Of a stretch of DNA of 13,308 nucleotides, positions 6,388-13,231 are shown piece by piece (position 1 is the first letter of the stretch; every line of letters begins with the position of its first letter). The notes under the pieces were generated by a model that saw nothing but the letters and a program-made list of their open reading frames with translations, was not told where the DNA came from and searched no databases. The stretch comes from Methanocella_A sp964548585 (GTDB lineage Archaea > Halobacteriota > Methanocellia > Methanocellales > Methanocellaceae). The translations under genes were made by a program, and so were the position numbers. Location: the NCBI GenBank assembly GCA_964548585.1, contig CAZJRS010000091.1:1-13308 (forward strand), written 5' to 3'.

Positions 6388-6549
6388 ATGGATGACACGA
6401 AAATGCCCCGGACCTACCTGAATGTGGCGAAGAGCAGAGGCAGCAATCGCCGGACCGCGTTGCGGATCGCTTTCCGCAACTCTTACGGCGAGGCTGTTAT
6501 CCGGCTGATCTATACTGAGGAGGATATCTCATGGGATTCGGCCCTGTAA
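6388..6549 (+). CDS. Possible small basic protein between the two FlaF genes
   Basis: A 53-codon open frame from ATG 6388 begins 5 bases after the first flaF stop and overlaps the second flaF by 19 bases. The product is basic (RRTALRIAFRNSYGEAVIRLI) with no membrane helix, signal or known motif. Third-position GC is high, as in neighbouring genes, which argues mildly for coding. Its ribosome binding site is poor, and the last codons overlap the strong GAGGAGG site of the next gene. It fills what would otherwise be an oddly long 147-base gap in a tight operon. It could be a small gene, the worn remnant of one, or a chance frame. I do not recognise it. Confidence 0.3.
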   Translation: MDDTKMPRTYLNVAKSRGSNRRTALRIAFRNSYGEAVIRLIYTEEDISWDSAL

Positions 6550-7055
6550 TCGCGACAGCCCTCTCAATCGTGGTGCTGATCGCCGCGGGCTACGTCCTGG
6601 TCGGGGGCATGGCTCACTCGGCGGACATCACCGCTGCAACCATGAAGAGTTCAGGCGACCTCAAAAACCAGCAGCTCAAGACCGCGCTTGATCTGGACGG
6701 CGCGGCAGGATTCGTCAGCGGCACGTTCTCCTGCAGCGTGCACAATACGGGAAGCGAAAAAATCGCCGACCTAAGCCAGGCGGACGTTATCCTGACGTTC
6801 ATCGATCCCGGCAACGGGATTGTCGCAGTCTACTGGGTACCATACCAGCAGCCGGGCCAGACTACCGGCATGTACTGGAGAAACGCCGGAATCGACTCGA
6901 TCGCCGGTGACCTGATCAACCCCGGGATGCTCGATCCCGGCGAAACGCTCACAGTCGAAGTGGTGAGGGACAGTGGGTTCCCCACTAATATCGGGACAGT
7001 CCTGGTGGCAGCCCCTGACGGGGTCACCGCCTCGACCAGCTTTATAGTAACATAG
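6531..7055 (+). CDS. flaF: FlaF-family archaellum stator protein, paralogue 2
   Basis: This is a 174-residue protein. The membrane helix MGFGPVIATALSIVVLIAAGYVLVGG is followed by a coil (SGDLKNQQLKTALDL), then a beta-rich outer domain with SVHNTGSEKIADLSQADVILTFID, LDPGETLTVEVV and VAAPDGV. It resembles the upstream flaF over its whole length, so the pair arose by duplication. The start is firm: GAGGAGG at 6517-6523 lies 7 bases before ATG 6531. It sits 8 bases before flaH, placing the stator genes and the motor ATPase genes on one transcript. Whether the two FlaF proteins form a mixed S-layer anchor or are used under different conditions cannot be told from the sequence. Confidence 0.8.
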   Translation: MGFGPVIATALSIVVLIAAGYVLVGGMAHSADITAATMKSSGDLKNQQLKTALDLDGAAGFVSGTFSCSVHNTGSEKIADLSQADVILTFIDPGNGIVAVYWVPYQQPGQTTGMYWRNAGIDSIAGDLINPGMLDPGETLTVEVVRDSGFPTNIGTVLVAAPDGVTASTSFIVT

Positions 7056-7063
7056 GTGAGAAG

Positions 7064-7795
7064 ATGACCGATTACGAAGAATTAGAAAAAGAAAAGAGGA
7101 AGACACTTCTCTCGACCGGCAACACGGAGATCGACAAGAAAATGGCCGATGGTCTACCCATCCATTCTCTTAACCTCATCGAGGGAGCGAACGATACGGG
7201 CAAAAGCGTCGTGACCCAGCAGATCATCTGGGGCGGGCTCAACCAGGGCTTTAGCTTCTCTGTCTACACGACCGAGAACACCATCAAGAGCTTCCTGAGC
7301 CAGATGGAAAGCCTGAGCCTGGACATATCGGACCACTTTGCCTGGGGCTACCTGAAGATATTCCCCATTCACGTGGAAGGCGTAGAGATGGGTGGAGATC
7401 TGTCGCGCAATTTCTTACAGCGGCTCATCACCCACATCAAGGCCGGAAAATCCGACATCATCATCATCGATTCGTTCACCGTGTTCACCATCAGTTCGAC
7501 CCAGGACGACATCTTCAAGTTTTTCGCAGAATGCAAAAACCTCTGCGACGATGGCAAGACCCTCCTGATCACACTGCACCAGTACGCATTCGACGAAGAC
7601 ACCCTGATCAGGATCAGGTCTATCGCCGACGGCCACATCAAGCTGAGGCTGGAACAGGTGGGCGACAAGTACGTGGCTATGATGGAAGTCTCCAAGATCA
7701 GGGGCGCCAGGAAGTCGACGGGTAACGTCATCAGCTTCGAGGTACACCCCGGTTACGGCTTAAAGATCATTCCGTTCTCGTCGGCACAGGTGTAA
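7064..7795 (+). CDS. flaH: FlaH, KaiC/RecA-fold ATP-binding archaellum motor protein
   Basis: This is a 243-residue cytosolic protein of usual FlaH length. The Walker A motif is GANDTGKS at 41-48 and the Walker B stretch is DIIIIDSF at 131-138. STGNTEIDKKMADGLP near the start is the typical KaiC-like lead into the P-loop. FlaH binds ATP, forms a ring under the platform and modulates the ATPase FlaI in the motor complex FlaHIJ. Its binding loop is intact. AGGTGA at 7053-7058 overlaps the previous stop and sets ATG 7064. The gene order flaF-flaH-flaI-flaJ is the conserved core of archaellum operons. Confidence 0.93.
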   Translation: MTDYEELEKEKRKTLLSTGNTEIDKKMADGLPIHSLNLIEGANDTGKSVVTQQIIWGGLNQGFSFSVYTTENTIKSFLSQMESLSLDISDHFAWGYLKIFPIHVEGVEMGGDLSRNFLQRLITHIKAGKSDIIIIDSFTVFTISSTQDDIFKFFAECKNLCDDGKTLLITLHQYAFDEDTLIRIRSIADGHIKLRLEQVGDKYVAMMEVSKIRGARKSTGNVISFEVHPGYGLKIIPFSSAQV

Positions 7796-7826
7796 TCACA
7801 GTAAAAAAGAAGGAGGAGACAGTACT

Positions 7827-9599
7827 ATGGAAGGATTTAATCTGCCATTCGAGGCTATCAGGAAACCGGTCGACCACGACCACTCGGACCTGAACCAGTG
7901 CGGCATCTACCGTATTCTACCCGACGATGCCAAGCGTGAGGTGGAGAAGAACCCTTACCTGCTTGACTATCTCCACATGATCCCGATCGACGAGATTGGC
8001 ATGCCCAAGATATACCCCAAGCTTGACCGAAAGCTGGGCGATCTCCAGTCGCCGAACCTGATCTACCCCGCCGGGGATGAAATCTACATTCACATCTACC
8101 CGGACATGAAAGACGTACGTAATCTTTACATTCCGGTCGAGCAGCACTTCATCATCGACATTCAGCCATACCTGCCCATTGTTGAAGAGCGGCTCGTTGA
8201 CATGGTGGCTAAGTTTAACCCCACTAACATTGACGAGCGCAAGCAGATCCTCAAGGAGTGCCTGGGTAAGATCTGTGTAATCGACAACAAGAAGGGGCAA
8301 AAGGCCGTAGCAGCGACGCAGAAGAAGAGCCCGTTCGGAAGCTTCATGGGCGGCAGCAGCGACAAAGGCAAATCCAAGACTGTCACATTAACCAAAAACG
8401 AGTACAAGGCACTGGAGTACTATGTCATGCGAGAGAAAGTCGGCATGGCGCTGCTGGAACCGGTGATCAAAGACTCGAACATTGAAGATATCACCTGCGA
8501 CGGTTACGGTCCGATCTTCCTCGAGCATAAGATCTTCAAAGGGCTCAAGACCACTGTAGAGTTCTCCATGAAGGACCTGAATCGGTTCGTATTACAATTA
8601 TCGGAAAAGATCGGCAAGCCGATCACCTTCGCAAGCCCCATCGTAGACGCTACGCTGCCGGACGGCAGCCGTATCAACATCGTCTACGGCGAGGACGTAT
8701 CCAAGCGAGGTAGCAACTTCACCATCCGTAAGTTCTCCGACAAGCCGCTCAGTTTACTCACTCTGATCGACGGCGGCTCGCTGGACTACACGATGGCAGC
8801 CTATCTCTGGATCATGCTCCAGGAGGGCATGAGCGCATTCGTGAGTGGGGAAACAGCCAGCGGTAAAACAACCCTCCTCAACGCGATCATGGCGTTCATT
8901 CCACCCACCGCTAAGATCGTATCCATCGAAGATACGGCTGAAGTTCAGGCTCCCCACAAAAACTGGACCAGGGAGATCACCCGTGGCGCGGGCAAAGGCA
9001 ACAACTCATCGGATGTAGGCATGTTCGACCTGCTGAAAGCAGCACTGCGTCAAAGGCCTAACTACATCATCATCGGTGAAATACGAGGTATTGAAGGGGC
9101 CATCGCATTCCAGGCCATTCAAACCGGCCACCCTGTCATATCCACATTCCACGCAGCATCGGTGGAGAAGCTCATCCAGCGTCTCACCGGCGACCCTATC
9201 AACGTACCCAAGACTTACGTGGACAACCTGAACCTGGTGATCATCCAGAGCGCGGTGAGAAGACCTGACGGCCGTGTCGTAAGACGAGTACTATCCATCA
9301 ACGAGATCGTCGGGTACAACCCACAGACTAAGGGCTTCAGCTTCGTCGAAGCGTTCTCCTGGGATCCGGTCACCGATACCCACTCGTTCAAGGCTTTCGG
9401 CTCCAGCTTCCTGCTGGAGCAGAAGGTCGCGAGGAAGCTTGGTATCCCCTCACACAAGACTAAAATCATCTACGACGAGGTCGAGAAACGGGCTAAGATC
9501 CTGAAGAAGATCAGTGAGTCAGGCATCCGGGAGTACGGTGAATTCTTCAGCATGATCACCCAGGTTGAGCGCAAAGGGCTCACCAAGATGGAGGTATAA
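7827..9599 (+). CDS. flaI: FlaI, archaellum assembly and rotation ATPase
   Basis: This is a 590-residue secretion-type (GspE/VirB11 superfamily) hexameric ATPase that drives both filament assembly and rotation. The motifs are Walker A GETASGKT (341-348), Asp box SIEDT (366-370), Walker B IIIGEIRG (414-421) and His box TGHPVISTFHA (433-443). The N-terminal domain (about 1-250) contains a Lys/Gly/Ser-rich stretch at roughly 153-187 that is probably a flexible insertion. All catalytic motifs appear intact. GGAGGAG at 7811-7817 sets the start, 31 bases after flaH. It works on the membrane protein FlaJ encoded next, with FlaH as partner. Confidence 0.95.
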   Translation: MEGFNLPFEAIRKPVDHDHSDLNQCGIYRILPDDAKREVEKNPYLLDYLHMIPIDEIGMPKIYPKLDRKLGDLQSPNLIYPAGDEIYIHIYPDMKDVRNLYIPVEQHFIIDIQPYLPIVEERLVDMVAKFNPTNIDERKQILKECLGKICVIDNKKGQKAVAATQKKSPFGSFMGGSSDKGKSKTVTLTKNEYKALEYYVMREKVGMALLEPVIKDSNIEDITCDGYGPIFLEHKIFKGLKTTVEFSMKDLNRFVLQLSEKIGKPITFASPIVDATLPDGSRINIVYGEDVSKRGSNFTIRKFSDKPLSLLTLIDGGSLDYTMAAYLWIMLQEGMSAFVSGETASGKTTLLNAIMAFIPPTAKIVSIEDTAEVQAPHKNWTREITRGAGKGNNSSDVGMFDLLKAALRQRPNYIIIGEIRGIEGAIAFQAIQTGHPVISTFHAASVEKLIQRLTGDPINVPKTYVDNLNLVIIQSAVRRPDGRVVRRVLSINEIVGYNPQTKGFSFVEAFSWDPVTDTHSFKAFGSSFLLEQKVARKLGIPSHKTKIIYDEVEKRAKILKKISESGIREYGEFFSMITQVERKGLTKMEV

Positions 9600-9601
9600 A
9601 G

Positions 9602-11233
9602 GTGCAGGACGCAGGCAACGCTACCGCTGTTAAAACCAACCAGAAGGCCGTAAATGAGAATAGGGCTGCAAAAGCAAAAGGCAGCCAGATGCCTTTCGAG
9701 GGGCTGCTCCGGCCTATCGTCACCTACTTCCAGAGCTACGCGGAGACCGCCCGGATCGACGTCGACCTGATGTACACGGTCACCTACATGAACACGATCG
9801 CGACGGCCGACCTGGCGCGAGACGAGATCTTCCGCAGGGTTGCCGAGCGAGAGGACTTCGTCTGCAGCAAGTACTTCAAACAAGTCTACATGCTCGCCAA
9901 GAACTGGAACTACGAGTATAGCTATTCCTGTCAGATCGTTGCGAAAAGCGTGGCCAACAAGCGCCTGAAAGACTTTCTCATGCGGCTGGGCAATGCCATG
10001 TCCTCGGGCGAACCTGAGTCAAGGTTCCTGGAAAGCGAATACGCCACAATGATGACCATCTACAAGAACGAGTACGAGCGGAGCCTCGAATCACTGAAAA
10101 AGTGGAGCGATGCATATACTGCGCTGCTTGTGTCGATGGCCTTCGTCGCGGTCACAATGCTGCTATCGGTCATTCTCTATAACCTGGGCGATCCGTTCAC
10201 CATGCTGATGCTGACCGTGGTCTTGACCGGACTGGTAGGCGGCGTGGCCGTATTCATCATCCGCGCTGAGGCGCCAAAAGAGTTCAAGACCCACCGGGTC
10301 AAGTACCCATCGATCGAACAAAAGCAGATCAAAGACATGCAGAACATCCTGGTACCAGGCGCACTGCTGCTCAGCGCACTCCTGTTCGTCCTCAACGTCA
10401 ACATAGGCTTCATCCTGATCATCTTCGGCATTTGCATCGCCCCCATCGGCTTCATCGGCATGATCGACGACAAAAACATCGACCGGCGCGACCGTGATTT
10501 CTCCCAGTTCATCAAAATGCTGGGCTCGATGTGCGGCGGCATGGGTGTCACCGTCAAAGAAGGCATCAAGAAAGTCGACCAGAAGTCCATCGGCTCACTG
10601 GAAGAAATGGTCCGACGGGTATACGTGCAGCTGATGATGGGTATGGAGCCGAAGATATGCTGGGAAAAGTTCGTCGGGCTCTCCGGCAGCGAGCTGATCC
10701 ACAAGTTCACCTACATCTTCCTGGACTCGGTGGAAATGGGCGGCGACCCGGTGAAGATCGGCAAGCTGGTCAACACGACCAACCTTGAGATCGTGCTGCT
10801 CCGCATGAAGCGGAACATGACTTCAGCTAGCTTTACCTCTCTGGTGATCCCGCTTCACATCAGCATGTGCGCTCTTATCATCTTCATCGTAGAGATCATG
10901 ATCATCTTCTCTACTATGATCTCCAAGCTGTACAGCTCTTCGGACGTATTCGATACCTCCGGCACCGCCGGTGGAGTATCTATCTCATCCATGGGCTTCA
11001 ACATGTTCCAGAACGTGGACGTCACCCTGCTGGGCCAGTACATGGTCATGATGGTGCTCACGCTCACCCTCGTCAACACCCTGGCCTCCAAAAGCGCGGT
11101 CGGCGGAAACAATTACAAGTATTGCTACTACGGTGCGATCATGTGCGTCACCGCAGGCCTGAGCCTGATCATCGTACCGATCGTAGTGACAGCGATCTTC
11201 AACTTCCCAACGATAACCGCAGGTGGTTTATAA
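9602..11233 (+). CDS. flaJ: FlaJ, polytopic membrane platform of the archaellum motor
   Basis: This is a 543-residue membrane protein of the GspF/PilC (T2SSF) superfamily. Membrane helices are visible near 172-194, 200-220, 249-287 (two), 412-438, 476-498 and 508-534. The cytosolic parts at about 85-165 and 290-400 carry the two T2SSF-type domains; the second includes GGMGVTVKEGI and EMGGDPVKIG. FlaJ is the membrane core that contacts the FlaI hexamer. The start is GTG 9602, 2 bases after the flaI stop, with GGAGGT at 9590-9595 inside the end of flaI, so translation is coupled. The first 30 residues are polar, rich in Ala/Lys/Asn, and look like an unstructured extension. ATG at 9689 is an alternative but has a poorer site. 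Confidence 0.93.
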   Translation: MQDAGNATAVKTNQKAVNENRAAKAKGSQMPFEGLLRPIVTYFQSYAETARIDVDLMYTVTYMNTIATADLARDEIFRRVAEREDFVCSKYFKQVYMLAKNWNYEYSYSCQIVAKSVANKRLKDFLMRLGNAMSSGEPESRFLESEYATMMTIYKNEYERSLESLKKWSDAYTALLVSMAFVAVTMLLSVILYNLGDPFTMLMLTVVLTGLVGGVAVFIIRAEAPKEFKTHRVKYPSIEQKQIKDMQNILVPGALLLSALLFVLNVNIGFILIIFGICIAPIGFIGMIDDKNIDRRDRDFSQFIKMLGSMCGGMGVTVKEGIKKVDQKSIGSLEEMVRRVYVQLMMGMEPKICWEKFVGLSGSELIHKFTYIFLDSVEMGGDPVKIGKLVNTTNLEIVLLRMKRNMTSASFTSLVIPLHISMCALIIFIVEIMIIFSTMISKLYSSSDVFDTSGTAGGVSISSMGFNMFQNVDVTLLGQYMVMMVLTLTLVNTLASKSAVGGNNYKYCYYGAIMCVTAGLSLIIVPIVVTAIFNFPTITAGGL

Positions 11234-11234
11234 A

Positions 11235-12251
11235 ATGCTTATCGAAGGCAACATACTCATAGGAATACTCGTAGGCTTAGCCATAGCCATTGCACTGGCC
11301 GTCGTCATAATCCGGTACGCTCTCAAGAAAGACCCGAACACGGGCGGTTCAGCGTTCTCCTGGCCCGGCCGCAACCGTAACCAGGCTACCACAGATGCAG
11401 ATGTAGATGCAGATGCAGAAGCTCATGAAGAATCTGGTGCAGAGGACCCGATGGCTGGCCAGTTCCCTGACGATGGATTATCTCTTCCCTCGCTTGACGA
11501 ACTTAGCGACCCTTTCGTAGAGGTGCCACAGACTGCAGTGCCCGCTGCTTCGGAGAAATCCAATCCCGCCTCCGCCGGACTGGGTTCGGTCATCAAAGAT
11601 CTGATTGGCACTTTACTGGCCAAACGGAAGAAGCCGGATGAAGTGAAGCGCGATGTCCAGGACATCGATGAACAGCTCAACCAGGTACTCCAGGAGTCCC
11701 AGAACCTTGGGCTGGACATACCGAGCTCTGTACGGGTTCCGGATATCGGCATGATGTCTGACAGCCAGAACATGCGGAATATCGATAAGGAGATTCGTAA
11801 TCAGAACCGTGCCGCAGAGATGCGCAGACCAGAACCGACCCCAGCACCACCGCAATCGATCGAAGGCTTGAATCCGTACACCCAGGGTGGTAGTCTCGAA
11901 TTAAACCCTCCCGGAATGTCACCCGCTCCCAACACTCCCGATAAGCCTCAGGAACAGGCTAAGCCTGACCTTTCGAAGCAGCCGCAGGGACCAAAGCCAG
12001 ACGCAAAAGGCCCGGAAAACGCCTTTTCCGGTGGAGGAGCTAACGATTTAGCCAGCGACCTGCTTTCAGAGATCGCGGCAGACTCGGTCAAAGTAGTAGA
12101 AGTAGATCTGGCCATCATGAAGGACCTGAAAGACGTGCCACTAGTCTGTGATGAACTCGAAAAAGACCTCACAGGTATCCTCGATCAGATCAGCCTAAAC
12201 GCAAAAGTGAACGGCAAAAAAACTAAGTCAGCATCCGGTGCCAACAAATAA
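11235..12251 (+). CDS. Single-pass membrane protein with a long, mostly disordered cytosolic region
   Basis: This is a 338-residue protein from ATG 11235. A membrane helix (about 7-28, ILIGILVGLAIAIALAVVIIR) is followed by RYALKK, which by the positive-inside rule puts the rest in the cytoplasm. Then come an acidic stretch (DADVDADAEA), a probable helical segment (about 112-150, ending VQDIDEQLNQVLQ), a Pro/Gln-rich linker (about 195-265) and a C-terminal helical part (about 270-325, LLSEIAADSVKVVEVDLAIMKDL). I do not recognise the family. AGGTGG at 11221-11226, inside the end of flaJ, favours ATG 11235; an in-frame GTG at 11223 would add four residues and overlap flaJ more. Its place after flaJ suggests an archaellum role. 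The topology, one helix plus cytosolic coiled parts, recalls crenarchaeal FlaX, but no sequence similarity is claimed. Confidence 0.85.
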   Translation: MLIEGNILIGILVGLAIAIALAVVIIRYALKKDPNTGGSAFSWPGRNRNQATTDADVDADAEAHEESGAEDPMAGQFPDDGLSLPSLDELSDPFVEVPQTAVPAASEKSNPASAGLGSVIKDLIGTLLAKRKKPDEVKRDVQDIDEQLNQVLQESQNLGLDIPSSVRVPDIGMMSDSQNMRNIDKEIRNQNRAAEMRRPEPTPAPPQSIEGLNPYTQGGSLELNPPGMSPAPNTPDKPQEQAKPDLSKQPQGPKPDAKGPENAFSGGGANDLASDLLSEIAADSVKVVEVDLAIMKDLKDVPLVCDELEKDLTGILDQISLNAKVNGKKTKSASGANK

Positions 12252-12290
12252 AAGCATATAGTGCGCAGATAACTGTCAGGTTTCAAAGCT

Positions 12291-12299
12291 AAAATATAT
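12291..12299 (+). promoter_or_regulatory. Possible TATA box
   Basis: AAAATATAT preceded by purines fits an archaeal TATA element. It would start transcription near 12320, upstream of the hairpin region, and give a structured leader of about 270 bases for the gene at 12593, or a separate small RNA. Other AT-rich words nearby (12315-12320 and 12357-12367) make the choice uncertain. Confidence 0.3.
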
Positions 12300-12370
12300 C
12301 TACTGGTTCCGTGAATATATGGCACCGGTAAAGTATATGCCGCAGGTGCGCAGATACTTTAAAAAAACGA

Positions 12371-12503
12371 GGCCTGTGCCATCCCGGACAGGCCCGGGAA
12401 GTGTCAACGTTGAACGAGAGCCGCCCGTGCCCATACATCGCAACCGGGTCCCTCTGCATGCTGGAAGGCATGCGATCATGGACCTGCATCCGCTACCAGC
12501 GGA
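12371..12503 (+). ncRNA. Candidate structured RNA or leader with three hairpins
   Basis: Hairpin 1: GGCCTGT (12371-12377) pairs with ACAGGCC (12388-12394). Hairpin 2 has two tiers: GGGTCC (12446-12451) pairs with GGACCT (12480-12485, one G-U pair), enclosing GCATGC (12456-12461) paired with GCATGC (12468-12473). Hairpin 3: TCCGCT (12489-12494) pairs with AGCGGA (12498-12503). They do not overlap and can form together. No known riboswitch or RNA family is recognised. It may be the 5' leader of the gene at 12593 or an independent small RNA. The strand is assumed from context. Confidence 0.35.
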
Positions 12504-12592
12504 CCGTTAGCGAGGCACACTGCGAACAATGCCGGATCGTTTTAACACGCACTCCCGGCTTCTGACACTAATAGCTTATGGAGTTGAATTAA

Positions 12593-12826
12593 ATGAGGAA
12601 GGTAATGCATTTTAACGCTAAGGACTACAAGAACACCCCCGAGCACACCATCAAGCACATCGTGCACTCGGCAAACATCGGCCGCCTCGAAGAAGGCACC
12701 CTCGAACGGGTCAAGTCCTCGGACGCAACCGCAATGGTCGACGTATGGCACGCACAGTGCGGCCAGAACACCTGCGAGATCTCTATGAACAAGCAGAGAA
12801 ACGAAGTAGTCATCGTCACGGTGTAA
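12593..12826 (+). CDS. Small protein of unknown function
   Basis: This is a 77-residue soluble protein with no signal peptide or membrane helix. The N-terminal half is helical and His/Lys-rich (KDYKNTPEHTIKHIVHSA). The C-terminal half looks beta-rich with a cysteine pair (C57 and C62 in AQCGQNTCEIS). I do not recognise the family. Codon use is strongly GC3-biased, as in the archaellum genes, so it is very likely real. ATG 12593 has GGAG at 12580-12583. An alternative ATG at 12605 has GAGG at 12595-12598 and would shorten it by four residues (MHFNAKDYK start). It follows a structured leader, and its stop codon lies within a 22-bp palindrome. A link with the archaellum genes is not shown. Confidence 0.7.
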   Translation: MRKVMHFNAKDYKNTPEHTIKHIVHSANIGRLEEGTLERVKSSDATAMVDVWHAQCGQNTCEISMNKQRNEVVIVTV

Positions 12827-12850
12827 TTACACCGTGAACACTCTTTTATA
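12816..12850 (+). terminator. Palindrome spanning the stop codon, followed by a T-run
   Basis: TCACGGTGTAA (12816-12826) is followed directly by its exact reverse complement (12827-12837), a 22-bp perfect palindrome centred on the end of the stop codon. CTCTTTTATA follows at 12841-12850. A hairpin plus T-run suggests a transcription terminator or 3' end element. A symmetrical site for a dimeric DNA-binding protein is the alternative. Confidence 0.5.
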
Positions 12851-12878
12851 ACCTATAAAAATACCACTTTTTGCTATT

Positions 12879-12967
12879 TACCACAACGGCACAACAGCAC
12901 GGCGTTTGTTTTTTTACCACAACGGCACAACGGCACGGCGTTTGTTTTTTTACCACAACGGCACAAC
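12879..12967 (+). repeat. Tandem 36-bp repeat array (two full units and a partial one)
   Basis: Units run 12879-12914, 12915-12950 and, partial, 12951-12967. Each starts TACCACAACGGCACAAC, and the full ones end GGCGTTTGTTTTTT. The two full units differ at a single base (A or G after CACAAC). The T6-T7 runs could act as terminators. A TATA-like TATAAAAATA at 12854-12863 precedes the array. Open frames through it are repeat artefacts. Confidence 0.85.
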
Positions 12968-13103
12968 GATTACTACTAAAAAGATTGAGGTCGTCCCGAA
13001 TTTTCAAGAATTTTTGGATCGATCCCTGTGCAATAAGGCTATCCATATAGAACATATGGTAAAATCCGGAAATTCCCATTATATTAAGCGTTATTAAAAA
13101 AAT
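12968..13103. other. AT-rich spacer between two opposed repeat arrays
   Basis: About 135 AT-rich bases with no credible gene. It contains the palindrome GGATCGATCC (13016-13025), the inverted pair CCATAT/ATATGG (13043-13048 and 13054-13059) and an A-rich run near 13096-13102. Confidence 0.5.
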
Positions 13104-13228
13104 CGTTGTGTCGTTGTGTCGTTGTGGTTGAGGTGGTAGTGGTTGTGGTTTTTTTAGAAATCGTTGTGTCGTTGTGGTTGAGGTGGTAGTGGTTGTGGTT
13201 TTTTAGAAATCGTTGTGTCGTTGTGGTT
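13104..13228 (+). repeat. Tandem ~50-bp G/T-rich repeat array
   Basis: A CGTTGTGT lead-in (13104-13110) is followed by units at 13111-13160 (50 bp) and 13161-13209 (49 bp, one T fewer) and a partial unit at 13210-13228. Each unit starts TCGTTGTGTCGTTGTGG and contains the G-rich GGTTGAGGTGGTAGTGG, followed by a T-run and AGAAA. The shared start is the reverse complement of the core of the array at 12879-12967 with one mismatch, so the two arrays face each other. The near-identity of units points to recent expansion or ongoing homogenisation. Confidence 0.85.
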
Positions 13229-13231
13229 ACA

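Larger units (their letters stand above)
12252..12592. other. Intergenic region with hairpins and TATA-like elements
   Basis: No supported coding sequence is seen. A TATA-like AAAATATAT at 12291-12299 could start a transcript near 12320. GTGCGCAGATA occurs twice, at 12261-12271 and 12346-12356. A CTTTAAAAAAA tract lies at 12357-12367. The centre folds into three consecutive hairpins, listed separately. A 63-codon open frame at 12319-12510 crosses these hairpins and has neither a ribosome binding site nor protein-like features. Confidence 0.5.

Noticed and set aside
12261..12356. Repeat of GTGCGCAGATA at 12261-12271 and 12346-12356
   Set aside because: An 11-base pair of copies is too short to argue for a function without other copies or symmetry.
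12319..12510. 63-codon + strand frame in the intergenic region
   Set aside because: It has no ribosome binding site, its composition is Pro/Arg-rich from GC hairpin arms, and it crosses three stem-loops. It is better explained as structured RNA.
12846..13097. Open frames of 63 and 77 codons through the repeats
   Set aside because: Their sequence is dictated by the 36-bp repeat (36 is a multiple of three, so frames stay open), and neither has a ribosome binding site.
12879..13228. CRISPR array
   Set aside because: The repeats are directly adjacent with no unique spacers of uniform size between them, and the two families differ in length and orientation. No cas gene is seen.
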